Position numbers and translations under genes: made by a program
Source of the DNA: an uncultured Porphyromonadaceae bacterium
GTDB lineage: Bacteria > Bacteroidota > Bacteroidia > Bacteroidales > Muribaculaceae
NCBI GenBank assembly: GCA_937901905.1
Contig: CALDIF010000025.1
Location: 38,464 to 102,463 of the forward strand
Reading direction: 5' to 3'
Length of the DNA: 64,000 nt
The notes under the pieces: model-generated
Seen by the model: the letters and a program-made list of their open reading frames with translations, nothing else
The model's database searches: none
Told to the model about the DNA's origin: nothing
Part shown: one piece after another, positions 33,818 through 42,202 of the stretch
Position numbering within the stretch: the first letter of the stretch is position 1
Layout of the letters: every line of letters begins with the position of its first letter

Positions 33818-35239
33818 ATGGATAACAACAATAAATTTGAAATGGTCGCCAAGACCTTCAAGGGCTTGGAAGGTGTGCTTGCCGATGAACTGGCGGCACT
33901 CGGTGCCGAGGGTGTCAAGCAAGGTGTGCGCATGGTGGCGTTCACCGGCGACAAGCGCTTGATGTACAAGGCCAACTTCGCCTGTCGCACCGCGCTTGCC
34001 ATCTTAAAGCCGTTCCACACTTTCAACGCAGCCGACACCGACGCCCTCTACGACGCGGTGCGCGACTACGACTGGCAACAGGTTATGAGCGCGAAGCAAA
34101 CGTTTGCTATCAGTGTGACGGCCTCGGGCGAGGTGTTTCGCAACTCACAGTTTGTGACTTATCGCGTCAAAGACGGCATTGTGGACCACTTCACTGACGA
34201 CGGTGGCGAGCGACCGCAGGTGCGTGTCACCAACCCCGACGTTCGCATTGATGTACACATCGCCGGCGACACTGTCACCTTGTCGCTCAACACCAGTGGG
34301 GAACCTCTGTATCGCCGCGGGTGGCGCGTGGCACAGACCGACGCTCCCATCAACGAAGTTCTCGCTGCCGGCATCATCTTGATGAGTGGTTGGCATGGCG
34401 AACGCGACTTCGTTGACCCCATGTGCGGCAGCGGCACGTTCCTCGTCGAGGCCGCGTTGATTGCAACAGGCACCGCACCGGGCGTTTTCGGACGTGAATA
34501 TGCCTTCCAACGTTGGACTGACTATGATGCCGAGATGTTCAACGAAATCTACAACGACGATAGTGGCGAGCGTGCCTTCGAGCACAAGATTTACGGCAGT
34601 GACAACAACCCCAAGGCTGTCGCTATCGCTCGCAAGAATGCCAAGAACTCATCGATGTTGCGATACATGGAAATTGAGTTACGCGGCATTGAAACGATAG
34701 AGCAAGTGCCCGAAGGTGGTATCGTAGTGACCAATCCGCCCTACGGCAAGCGATTGGGAGGAGAGGACGACCTGCAGGCGTTGTACCGGAGCATAGGTGA
34801 GCGCCTCAAGCATGTGTTCCGCGGTTACACGGCATGGCTCATCTGTCGCGACGACCGGGCTTTGGTGCGACACATAGGGCTCAAACCGTCGCAGCGCATC
34901 GAGGTGCTTAACGGCTCGCTCGAATGTAACGTCTTGGAATACGTCATGTTTGACGGTGACTACAAGCAAATGCGTGCTCGCGGCGAGAGCATTCGTCATG
35001 AGCGCACACACCATGCCGGCGAACGCGCTCCGCGTCCCACCGGCGAGCGACCCAAAGAGCGCAAGCCGCGTCCCCGCCGACACGAGGACACCCACAGCGA
35101 GGAGTACGCCCATCGCGTGTTGCGCGGTCGTAAACCGCAATTGGGCGAAGACAAGACCGTGCCGGTAATGCGCGAGCGACGTCACGGCTGGAAACGTCGC
35201 CCTAACGACACCGAAGGCACGCCCGAAAACAACGATTGA
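33818..35239 (+). CDS. THUMP-domain RlmL-like rRNA methyltransferase
   Basis: SAM-dependent RNA methyltransferase of the RlmL N-terminal/YpsC group, expected to make m2G in 23S rRNA. A THUMP RNA-binding domain occupies about residues 50-160. The Rossmann methyltransferase core carries DPMCGSGTFLVEAALIATG, and the catalytic motif NPPYGKR lies near residue 305. The 75-residue C-terminal tail beyond the catalytic domain is rich in Arg, Lys, Pro and His (RPTGERPKERKPRPRRHED) and looks disordered. The tail probably adds RNA affinity. Confidence 0.9.
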   Translation: MDNNNKFEMVAKTFKGLEGVLADELAALGAEGVKQGVRMVAFTGDKRLMYKANFACRTALAILKPFHTFNAADTDALYDAVRDYDWQQVMSAKQTFAISVTASGEVFRNSQFVTYRVKDGIVDHFTDDGGERPQVRVTNPDVRIDVHIAGDTVTLSLNTSGEPLYRRGWRVAQTDAPINEVLAAGIILMSGWHGERDFVDPMCGSGTFLVEAALIATGTAPGVFGREYAFQRWTDYDAEMFNEIYNDDSGERAFEHKIYGSDNNPKAVAIARKNAKNSSMLRYMEIELRGIETIEQVPEGGIVVTNPPYGKRLGGEDDLQALYRSIGERLKHVFRGYTAWLICRDDRALVRHIGLKPSQRIEVLNGSLECNVLEYVMFDGDYKQMRARGESIRHERTHHAGERAPRPTGERPKERKPRPRRHEDTHSEEYAHRVLRGRKPQLGEDKTVPVMRERRHGWKRRPNDTEGTPENND

Positions 35240-35246
35240 AAACCGT

Positions 35247-35279
35247 GTTTAGTGCAAGGCGAGTCGCCTTGTGTTAAAC
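35247..35279 (+). terminator. Hairpin after the methyltransferase gene
   Basis: A 15-bp stem with three wobble pairs (35247-35261 with 35265-35279) and a 3-nt loop; its core GTGCAAGGCG/CGCCTTG matches the 29017 hairpin. It lacks a T-run. Confidence 0.5.
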
Positions 35280-35291
35280 AGGCAGTAAAGA

Positions 35292-36263
35292 ATGATGAAA
35301 TCGCGCGCTGACATATTCTTGACAAGAGGCTCATTCACTGCCATTGCATTGCTGGTACTTGTCATCGTGACGTACCTCAAGCCGACAATCGACGAGGGAC
35401 ACGTGAGGCGTGGCTTGTTATTCACGACTCGCGAAGTGTATGTCACCGGGGGCACTTGGGCACTGCTGACGCTGTGCCTCGCCGCTTTCCTGCCGACACT
35501 GCTCAATAAGGCTTACGACTACATGCGAGATGTGGGTTTGCTCACAACGTCGCTTTTCCTCGTTGCCACCCTACCGCTGTACCGCCATTTGTTTCTCGGC
35601 ACGGGCATCGTGATGCCGCTCATCGTGTCGATGTTGGCTGTCAACGTCTTCGAGTCGTTCGATGACAAGAACTCACAGCAACGGGCACTCATCGCCGGTG
35701 CCGTCATCGGCACCGGTGTCCTGTTTGACTATGCTTACTTGCTCGTGGCAGTACCCGTTGTGCTCGGTTTGATAAACGCCAAGGCTGTAGGTTGGCGCGT
35801 GAGTGCGGCTCTTTTATCGGGGTTCACGGCTCCGGCTTGGATCGCTTTGGGAACGGCTATGGCTCACCTTCACGATGTGCAACCGTGCTATATCAAGCCG
35901 GTGTGGCTGACCGATGTGACCGATACCGCCGATGTCTTACAACTCTCCACGACAGGTGTCATCGCGCTGTTTGCCGTTGTGCTCATGGTGAGTAACCTTG
36001 TCAAGACATTCACCATGCGACTCGTGTTGCGAGTGTATAACTCCTACTTTCACTTCGCCACTTTCGGCACTGTTGTCGCCCTCATCATCGACTACGGCAA
36101 CTGCGCGACTTTCTTGCCTGTGCTCGCATTGTGTCTTGCCCACCAGTGTACTCTCCACTTCTCCATTTCCTCGTCGGTCGGGAAATATGCACCCACGGTG
36201 ACACTCATCATTTTCACCGTTATACAACTCGCGCTTGATTTATTACCGGTAAAGTTAGTGTAA
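35292..36263 (+). CDS. Polytopic membrane protein of unknown function (DUF6427-like)
   Basis: 323 residues with about nine to ten hydrophobic segments, for example FTAIALLVLVIVTYLKP near the start and LLIAGAVIGTGVLFDYAYLL-like helices in the middle. I recall similar Bacteroidetes proteins annotated as DUF6427, but assign no function. The stop abuts the pdxB start (TAAATG), so the genes are translationally coupled, without a known reason. The second Met (35295) is an equally good start. Confidence 0.65.
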   Translation: MMKSRADIFLTRGSFTAIALLVLVIVTYLKPTIDEGHVRRGLLFTTREVYVTGGTWALLTLCLAAFLPTLLNKAYDYMRDVGLLTTSLFLVATLPLYRHLFLGTGIVMPLIVSMLAVNVFESFDDKNSQQRALIAGAVIGTGVLFDYAYLLVAVPVVLGLINAKAVGWRVSAALLSGFTAPAWIALGTAMAHLHDVQPCYIKPVWLTDVTDTADVLQLSTTGVIALFAVVLMVSNLVKTFTMRLVLRVYNSYFHFATFGTVVALIIDYGNCATFLPVLALCLAHQCTLHFSISSSVGKYAPTVTLIIFTVIQLALDLLPVKLV

Positions 36264-37286
36264 ATGAAGGTTATCGTTGAGGCACACGTGCCCTATGCGG
36301 GCAATACTCTCGACAAGGTTGCCGACGTGCAATTCCTTGAGCCCGAAGAAATTACAGCGTCCGCAGTGCGCGATGCCGATGCTTTGATTGTGCGAACACG
36401 CACACGCTGTGACCGTGAGTTGCTTGACGGCAGCCGGGTGAGTTTTATCGGGACAGCGACAATAGGCACCGACCATATCGACTTGCGCTATTGTCGACAA
36501 GCGAGCATTACCGTTGCAAGCGCACCCGGTTGCAATGCCCCGGCAGTGGCACAGTGGGTGTTTGCCTCAATCGCCGCTTGCCACGAGAGACGCGCTGACC
36601 GACTCGTTCCTTTCACGCGGTCGAAACTCGGCATTATCGGCGTGGGACATGTGGGTAGCATTGTTGACAGGTGGGCGAGGCAATTAGGCATGGACACGAT
36701 GTTGTGTGACCCTCCACGCTCGCGCGCCGAGGGGAACAACAGTTTTTGTTCGCTCGAGCAGGTGTTGGAACAATGCGACATCATCACCCTGCACACTCCG
36801 TTAACGAGCGAGGGCGAGGACGCGACATGGCACATGATAAACCGCGACACTCTCGACACCGCACGGCGATGCAAACTGCTGCTCAATGCCGCGCGAGGGG
36901 CTATTTGTGACACACGAGCAATGCTCGAAGCTCGCGACGACTTGATGTTTGCCATCGACTGTTGGGAAGGCGAGCCGACCATCTCGACACCACTATTACA
37001 ACGCGCCACCATCGCGACCCCCCACATCGCAGGCTACAGCATTGAGGGCAAGCAGCGCGGCACCGCCATGGTGTTGGACGCCCTTGCCCGACACTTCGGG
37101 GTAAAAATCACGACCGCCATGCCCGACGCTCCGGCAGTAGGAGCCGACCGTGTCACGTGGCAAACAATAACAGCCGGCTACGACCCGATGTCCGACACCG
37201 TTGCTCTCAAAGCCGCTCCTAACCGATTCGAACAGTTGCGCAACGGCTACGCCCTCAGGCACGAGGTGGCGGCACCACCGTCATAG
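36264..37286 (+). CDS. pdxB: 4-phosphoerythronate dehydrogenase
   Basis: Second step of the DXP-independent pyridoxal phosphate pathway: oxidises 4-phospho-D-erythronate with NAD. The protein has 340 residues. The N-terminal substrate domain has VRTRTRCDRELL and FIGTATIGTDHID. The Rossmann NAD-binding domain has LGIIGVGHVGSIV (about residues 116-128), and HTPLTSEGEDATWHMI and DCWEGEP follow. The C-terminal dimerisation part is short. The gene is part of a four-gene plus-strand run. Confidence 0.93.
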   Translation: MKVIVEAHVPYAGNTLDKVADVQFLEPEEITASAVRDADALIVRTRTRCDRELLDGSRVSFIGTATIGTDHIDLRYCRQASITVASAPGCNAPAVAQWVFASIAACHERRADRLVPFTRSKLGIIGVGHVGSIVDRWARQLGMDTMLCDPPRSRAEGNNSFCSLEQVLEQCDIITLHTPLTSEGEDATWHMINRDTLDTARRCKLLLNAARGAICDTRAMLEARDDLMFAIDCWEGEPTISTPLLQRATIATPHIAGYSIEGKQRGTAMVLDALARHFGVKITTAMPDAPAVGADRVTWQTITAGYDPMSDTVALKAAPNRFEQLRNGYALRHEVAAPPS

Positions 37287-37309
37287 CATCACCCGCAGGC
37301 ATCTTAATA

Positions 37310-37831
37310 ATGTGTAATAAGATTATGAGACCTTTTACGACTTTAATCACCGTGATCGTGCTGCTGCTCGCGGGCGCGTGCGATAGCGTCAACAACAAGG
37401 AAGTACCCAACTTCACGGTACGCATCGACTTGAGCGGTCAAGGCATCTGGAACACCTACGGTGTAAGCGGTGTGGGCGAATGGCGCATATTCAATCGTGT
37501 AAAAAAAATACCCGGCAATTTCCCTTTCACCGCTAACACTTACACCGGCTATGCCGGGGTGCTGCTCATAATGGGACTTGACTCGAGTACGGGCGATTAT
37601 TGTCCGCTCGCCTTTGATGCGGCATGTCCGGTCGAGAACTCAATGGATATTGCCGTCACCATTGATGCCGACAACTTCGAGGCTGTGTGTCCGCAATGCG
37701 GCTCGCGCTACAACGTGCTCACCGGCATGGGAGGTCCCGTGAGTGGCATAGCCGCCGGCAGCAAATACGGTCTGCGTGTCTATCACGCGAGAAGTGCTAC
37801 GAGTGGCGGCTATATCATCACGAGTTATTAG
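37310..37831 (+). CDS. Degenerate Rieske-like lipoprotein
   Basis: A 173-residue predicted lipoprotein: a hydrophobic leader ends in LLLLAGACDS, a plausible lipobox. The C-terminal half has the outline of a Rieske domain, with CPLAFDAACPVE followed by VCPQCGSRYNVLTGMGGPVSG. The histidine ligands normally found in CxH and CxxH are absent, leaving a pair of Cys-containing motifs that could bind zinc or nothing. It starts 23 nt after pdxB. It may be a structural relic of an iron-sulfur protein; the role is unknown. Confidence 0.65.
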   Translation: MCNKIMRPFTTLITVIVLLLAGACDSVNNKEVPNFTVRIDLSGQGIWNTYGVSGVGEWRIFNRVKKIPGNFPFTANTYTGYAGVLLIMGLDSSTGDYCPLAFDAACPVENSMDIAVTIDADNFEAVCPQCGSRYNVLTGMGGPVSGIAAGSKYGLRVYHARSATSGGYIITSY

Positions 37832-37844
37832 CGTTAACTGCCGT

Positions 37845-38888
37845 TCATTTCACTTGCCACGTTTCGCCGGCAAGTATCATCTCGCGCAGCGAGCCGTAGC
37901 CGTGCTTGGCGCGCACGTCGGCAACCTGTGCGGCAACCTCGGTTTCATAGGTCGGCGCTTCGACATCGCGTATCACACCTATTGCCAACGGCAAGTCGGT
38001 GCCGTCCATCATCGCTAATTGTTGATGCAGGAAGTTGCTCTCGCAACGCGCATCGTGAACCAACACGTCATCTATCGTGTAACCGTCCTCGCCGAGCACG
38101 ACTGCCTTGAGCCCGAAACCGTCCTGAACGAGACCGCGCTCGCCGTCCTTACCGAACAACATCTTTTCCCCGTGGACAAGGTGTATCGTACGTTCGGCAC
38201 GAGTGGCACGATCGGTAACATGATTGTGAATACCGTTGTTGAATATCATGCAGTTTTGCAACACTTCAACAACGCTACACCCCTTGTGGGCTACAGCGGC
38301 AATCATCACCTCACGGCTCACAGTCAATTCCACGTCAATGCTGCGAGCAAAGAACGTGCCACGCGCGCCGAAGACAAGTTCGGCAGGCACAAACGGATCC
38401 TCGGTCGTGCCGTAGGGCGACGATTTGGACACAAATCCGCGAGCACTTGTCGGCGAATACTGTCCTTTGGTCAAGCCGTAAATTTTGTTATTCAACAACA
38501 ACAGGTTGAGGTCGACATTGCGACGCACCTCATGGATAAAATGGTTACCGCCTATTGCAAGGCAATCACCGTCACCCGCCACTTGCCACACCGTCAGGTC
38601 GGGACGTGATGTCTTCACGCCGGTCGCCACCGCTCCGCCACGACCGTGTATCGTGTGGAAAGCGTACGTGTTCATGTAATAGGGCAAGCGACTGCTGCAA
38701 CCGATGCCCGAAATAACGGCAATATTCTCGGGGGCAGTGCCTACCTCTGCCATCGCCTTGTGTAACACGTTCAACACCGCATGGTCACCGCAACCGGGAC
38801 ACCAACGCACCACTTGATCACTCTTGTAGTCCTTCGCTTCGAACTTTGTTGTATTGACTTGATTTTCCATGACCTTATTGTTGCTCAC
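37845..38888 (-). CDS. korB: 2-oxoacid:ferredoxin oxidoreductase, beta subunit (KorB-like)
   Basis: Thiamine-diphosphate subunit of a 2-oxoacid:ferredoxin oxidoreductase, probably acting on 2-oxoglutarate, converting it with CoA to succinyl-CoA and reduced ferredoxin. 347 residues. The iron-sulfur/TPP start VRWCPGCGDHAVL, then SGIGCSSRLPYY, HTIHGRGGAVATG and the TPP-binding GDGDCLAIGGNH are all present. The start overlaps the alpha gene by 14 nt, so the subunits are coupled. Confidence 0.95.
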   Translation of the reverse strand: MSNNKVMENQVNTTKFEAKDYKSDQVVRWCPGCGDHAVLNVLHKAMAEVGTAPENIAVISGIGCSSRLPYYMNTYAFHTIHGRGGAVATGVKTSRPDLTVWQVAGDGDCLAIGGNHFIHEVRRNVDLNLLLLNNKIYGLTKGQYSPTSARGFVSKSSPYGTTEDPFVPAELVFGARGTFFARSIDVELTVSREVMIAAVAHKGCSVVEVLQNCMIFNNGIHNHVTDRATRAERTIHLVHGEKMLFGKDGERGLVQDGFGLKAVVLGEDGYTIDDVLVHDARCESNFLHQQLAMMDGTDLPLAIGVIRDVEAPTYETEVAAQVADVRAKHGYGSLREMILAGETWQVK

Positions 38889-40722
38889 GGTTGATAATTC
38901 CGGTAATTCCTTCGGTCAGTTCCTGCACGAGGAACGGTTGACCCTGTATCTTATTAAGTTGTCGGACAGGCAACTCGGGCATCAAACTCAACAAGTAGCG
39001 CGCCATCTGGCCGCTATTGAGTTCGGCAACGATGACACGTTTGTAGCGTGACAATACCTCGCGCGTGTTGCGAGGCAAGGGAAAGATGTGTCTGAATTGT
39101 GCCATGGCAACCGGCGTGCCGGCAGCGCACAACTGCTCTACGGCAGTGTTGATGTGACCGTAGGTACCCCCCCACCCCACAACTATGGTGTCGGCATTGA
39201 CATCACCGCCGACTTCGAGCGGTGCAATATCGTCGGCGACACGCTCAATCTTGGCGGCACGTGCACGTACCATTTGCTCGTGGTTTTCGGGGTTGTTACT
39301 CAATGCACCCGTCGAGTAGTCCTTTTCCAAACCGCCCACACGATGTTGCAATCCGGGCGTGCTGGGCACCGCCCAGTAGCGGACACCGCGCTCGTCGCGG
39401 TCGTAGGCATGCCATGTCGAAACTTTATCTTGGGGCACGCGGTTGGGACGTATCACAGGGTACTCATCGTCGTCGGGTATGCGCCATGCGCTCGACCCGT
39501 TGGCTATGAAAGCATCGGTGAGCAAGATAACCGGTGTCATGTGCTCAACGGCGATGCGAGCCGCCTCAAACGCGCTGCTGAAACAGTCGGTGGGCGACAA
39601 TGCCGCCATCACCACGAGGGGACACTCACCGCTTCTGCCGTACAACGCCTGTTGCAAGTCGGTCTGCTCGGTCTTGGTGGGCAAGCCGGTGCTCGGACCG
39701 CCTCGCTGGACATCAATGACCACGAGAGGCAACTCAGCCATCACGGCAAGCCCCATAGCCTCGCTCTTGAGCGACAAACCGGGACCGCTCGTGCTGGTCA
39801 CTGCCAATGCGCCTGAAAACGAGGCTCCTATGGCGGCACATATTCCGCCTATCTCGTCCTCCATCTGGCACGCTTTCACGCCCAGGTCACGACGCTTTGC
39901 CAACTCATGCAAAATGTCGGTGGCGGGGGTGATGGGATAGGAACCGAGGAACAAGGGCAAACCGCTCTTCTCACTCGCCATTATCAAGCCCCATGCCGTT
40001 GCCGTGTTACCGCTGACATCGGTGTAGGTGCCGGGACGCACATCATCGGTCTCAATGCGATAGGTCGACACGGTGGCGTGGATATTGTGACCGTAGTCGT
40101 AACCGCCACGCACCACACGCTCGTTGGCTTCGAACACAGCCGGTTTATTGGCAAACTTGTTCTTCAAGAAATGTATCGCACTCTCAAGTGGCATGTTAAA
40201 CAGCCAGCACACGAGCCCCAACGCGAACATGTTGCGACACTTGAGCACGCTCTTGAGATCCATGCCTGTGCCCTCGAGGGCCGCCTTGACCATCGATGTC
40301 ATGGGCACTTCAACCACTTGAGCCTTGAGCCCTATCTCGGTGTAGGGATCGTCGGTGGTGTACTCGGCCTTGGCAAGGTCAGCCGGACGGAATGTGTCGA
40401 TGTCGACGATAGCGACACCGCCCCGATGCAAGAAGCGAGAATGCTGCTTGAGAGCAGCGGGATTCATCGCCACCAACACGTCACACTCGTCACCGGGCGT
40501 GTGAACACCGTGACCGATATGTACCTGAAATCCGCTCACACCGTTTAATGAGCCTTGCGGAGCGCGCACCTCGGCGGGATAATCGGGAAATGTGCTGATT
40601 TGATCGCCCACGCCCGCCGACACGTTTGAGAAAATGTTACCGGCAAGTTGCATACCGTCGCCGCTATCACCGCTGAAGCGCACCACTATGCTGTGCCGGA
40701 ACTGTACTCTCGATTGTTCCAT
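38875..40722 (-). CDS. korA: 2-oxoacid:ferredoxin oxidoreductase, fused gamma-alpha subunit (KorA-like)
   Basis: Partner of KorB, 615 residues, with the gamma domain fused N-terminal to the alpha domain. The gamma part (about 1-195) begins VRFSGDSGDGMQLAGNIFSN. The alpha part contains LGSYPITPATDILHELAKR, ATSTSGPGLSLKSEAMGLA and QRGGPSTGLPTKTEQTDL, which are hallmark motifs. It is the first gene of the pair and is driven by a perfect promoter through a 195-nt leader. Confidence 0.95.
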   Translation of the reverse strand: MEQSRVQFRHSIVVRFSGDSGDGMQLAGNIFSNVSAGVGDQISTFPDYPAEVRAPQGSLNGVSGFQVHIGHGVHTPGDECDVLVAMNPAALKQHSRFLHRGGVAIVDIDTFRPADLAKAEYTTDDPYTEIGLKAQVVEVPMTSMVKAALEGTGMDLKSVLKCRNMFALGLVCWLFNMPLESAIHFLKNKFANKPAVFEANERVVRGGYDYGHNIHATVSTYRIETDDVRPGTYTDVSGNTATAWGLIMASEKSGLPLFLGSYPITPATDILHELAKRRDLGVKACQMEDEIGGICAAIGASFSGALAVTSTSGPGLSLKSEAMGLAVMAELPLVVIDVQRGGPSTGLPTKTEQTDLQQALYGRSGECPLVVMAALSPTDCFSSAFEAARIAVEHMTPVILLTDAFIANGSSAWRIPDDDEYPVIRPNRVPQDKVSTWHAYDRDERGVRYWAVPSTPGLQHRVGGLEKDYSTGALSNNPENHEQMVRARAAKIERVADDIAPLEVGGDVNADTIVVGWGGTYGHINTAVEQLCAAGTPVAMAQFRHIFPLPRNTREVLSRYKRVIVAELNSGQMARYLLSLMPELPVRQLNKIQGQPFLVQELTEGITGIINREQQ

Positions 40723-40922
40723 AGTAATATTTTAAGTTTACAAGTTTCAATGTAACTTACACAACCGTTCAACATCGTGTTAAACCGGGTTTCGTCAATT
40801 GACTTGACATACCCTTGAATTATTGTCGGACATAGACCCGCAATAAACGACAACCAATCATATCTTCATTAAAATCCTTATTGATGAGACCCGCTTTGAT
40901 ACGGTTCTCACTAAATTCGGTG

Positions 40923-40954
40923 CAAAGGTACAATAACATTATTTGCTATGCAAA
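40923..40954 (-). promoter_or_regulatory. Promoter of korAB
   Basis: Minus strand: TTTG (40954-40951), a 20-nt spacer, TACCTTTG (40930-40923). It gives a leader of about 195 nt, in which a 13-codon frame (40861-40820, starting MIGCRLLRV) is present. Confidence 0.85.
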
Positions 40955-40961
40955 TTTTGTT

Positions 40962-42119
40962 TCACACCATTGCGGCATCGGTGGCGGGCACGAGTTCCGA
41001 CAAGTCGGCAGGCAAGGGCACTCGCTCCCTTTTCATGTCACCGCTCGTGCCGAATGCTTCCTCGGGTGTAGTGGGGTATTCGGCTTGCATACTGCGATGC
41101 TTGCCGTATTCCCTGCGTTTGTCGTGATACCACGCTATCATTTCCAGTGTCAATCCGCGTGCCCACAAGTCGTGTTCGTAGTCGTCCATCTCGGCGATCA
41201 ACTTTGCCGGTTCGCTCACTTCACGCCGATATAGCGGTATCTCATACCACGGCACAAACACCGCACTCTTGTCGCTCTCGCCTGCCACGGCACGCTGCCA
41301 TTGAGAATGAAACACCTTATCGTATCCGTTAGCAGTACTTTCCATGACGATAACGGTCAACGGCAGCCGGGCTATCGCACCGCCGACGCTGCGCACCACG
41401 TCCTCGCCCGTGTCTTTCCAAAAGGCGACCTCGCTCAAATGAGCCATGGCAAGGTCTGTGCCACGCACGGCATCTTCACTGCGCGACGAGCCCAACACGA
41501 CAGTACAACCGCGCGGGTGCAGGTCGAGCACGTTGGGCGAACCTGCGCTACGCATCGTCAACGATTTGCCGCCATCGAGCAACTCAACGGGGTAATTGTC
41601 CACAAGGTTGGCAAGCATACGCTTTATTGCGAGCGTACCGGTCAACTGATGAGAGAGTATAATCGAATTCCACCCCTTGCGATGCACTATTTGTATCCAT
41701 GCCATGTACATCTGGGTTAGGGTGCTTCCTCCCCACTGCCGAGCCTTGAGTAAAATGATGCGTATCGGGGCGCCGGCAGCGCGTTGTCGCTCCATCGCCG
41801 CCAACAACTTGCGCTGACCGCGATTGAGAATTAATGGGACAAGCCTGCCGCTCGACTTGTCCTTGACGGTCACACACCGAGCACACCAGTACTCAAAGTC
41901 GTGGGCTATGCGCAACACATCGCGCGATTGACCGTCAAGAGTCAAGTAGTGGGGGTGCTCATGCAATAACGAAACGGGCAACATTGCGTCGCCACATGAC
42001 ACTCGCTCGCCACAACAGCCGTGCCCCGACAGCGGGTCATAACCGTTCTCAACGATTTCCAATTCCCGGTTGCGTAGATTATTCTCTGCAATATATTCCT
42101 CTAAATCAATCATAATCAT
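40962..42119 (-). CDS. Truncated phage terminase large subunit (ATPase only)
   Basis: Phage DNA-packaging motor ATPase. The Walker A-like motif is LLKARQWGGSTLTQM, the Walker B with catalytic Glu is LSEVAFW, and MESTANGYDKVF is the coupling motif. The sequence stops soon after AEYPTTPEEAFGTSGD, which normally joins ATPase to nuclease, so the C-terminal nuclease domain is absent and 385 residues remain. I start at the ATG at 42119 (MIMIDLEEYI) because the upstream ATG at 42146 lies in the loop of a strong hairpin. It is next to a capsid gene and is part of a prophage remnant, probably unable to package DNA. Confidence 0.78.
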   Translation of the reverse strand: MIMIDLEEYIAENNLRNRELEIVENGYDPLSGHGCCGERVSCGDAMLPVSLLHEHPHYLTLDGQSRDVLRIAHDFEYWCARCVTVKDKSSGRLVPLILNRGQRKLLAAMERQRAAGAPIRIILLKARQWGGSTLTQMYMAWIQIVHRKGWNSIILSHQLTGTLAIKRMLANLVDNYPVELLDGGKSLTMRSAGSPNVLDLHPRGCTVVLGSSRSEDAVRGTDLAMAHLSEVAFWKDTGEDVVRSVGGAIARLPLTVIVMESTANGYDKVFHSQWQRAVAGESDKSAVFVPWYEIPLYRREVSEPAKLIAEMDDYEHDLWARGLTLEMIAWYHDKRREYGKHRSMQAEYPTTPEEAFGTSGDMKRERVPLPADLSELVPATDAAMV

Positions 42120-42131
42120 CTTGTTACAACA

Positions 42132-42159
42132 ATGGAGCCGTGGCACACCACGACTCCAT
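42132..42159 (-). terminator. Hairpin between capsid and terminase genes
   Basis: A 12-bp stem (42132-42143 with 42148-42159, one G-T wobble) and 4-nt loop, 43 nt past the capsid stop. It is a probable terminator or processing site; only a short T-rich stretch follows on the minus strand. Confidence 0.6.
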
Positions 42160-42202
42160 CGACATTGAATTGATATTCACGTCCCCGACACGGTGCAAGA
42201 CA

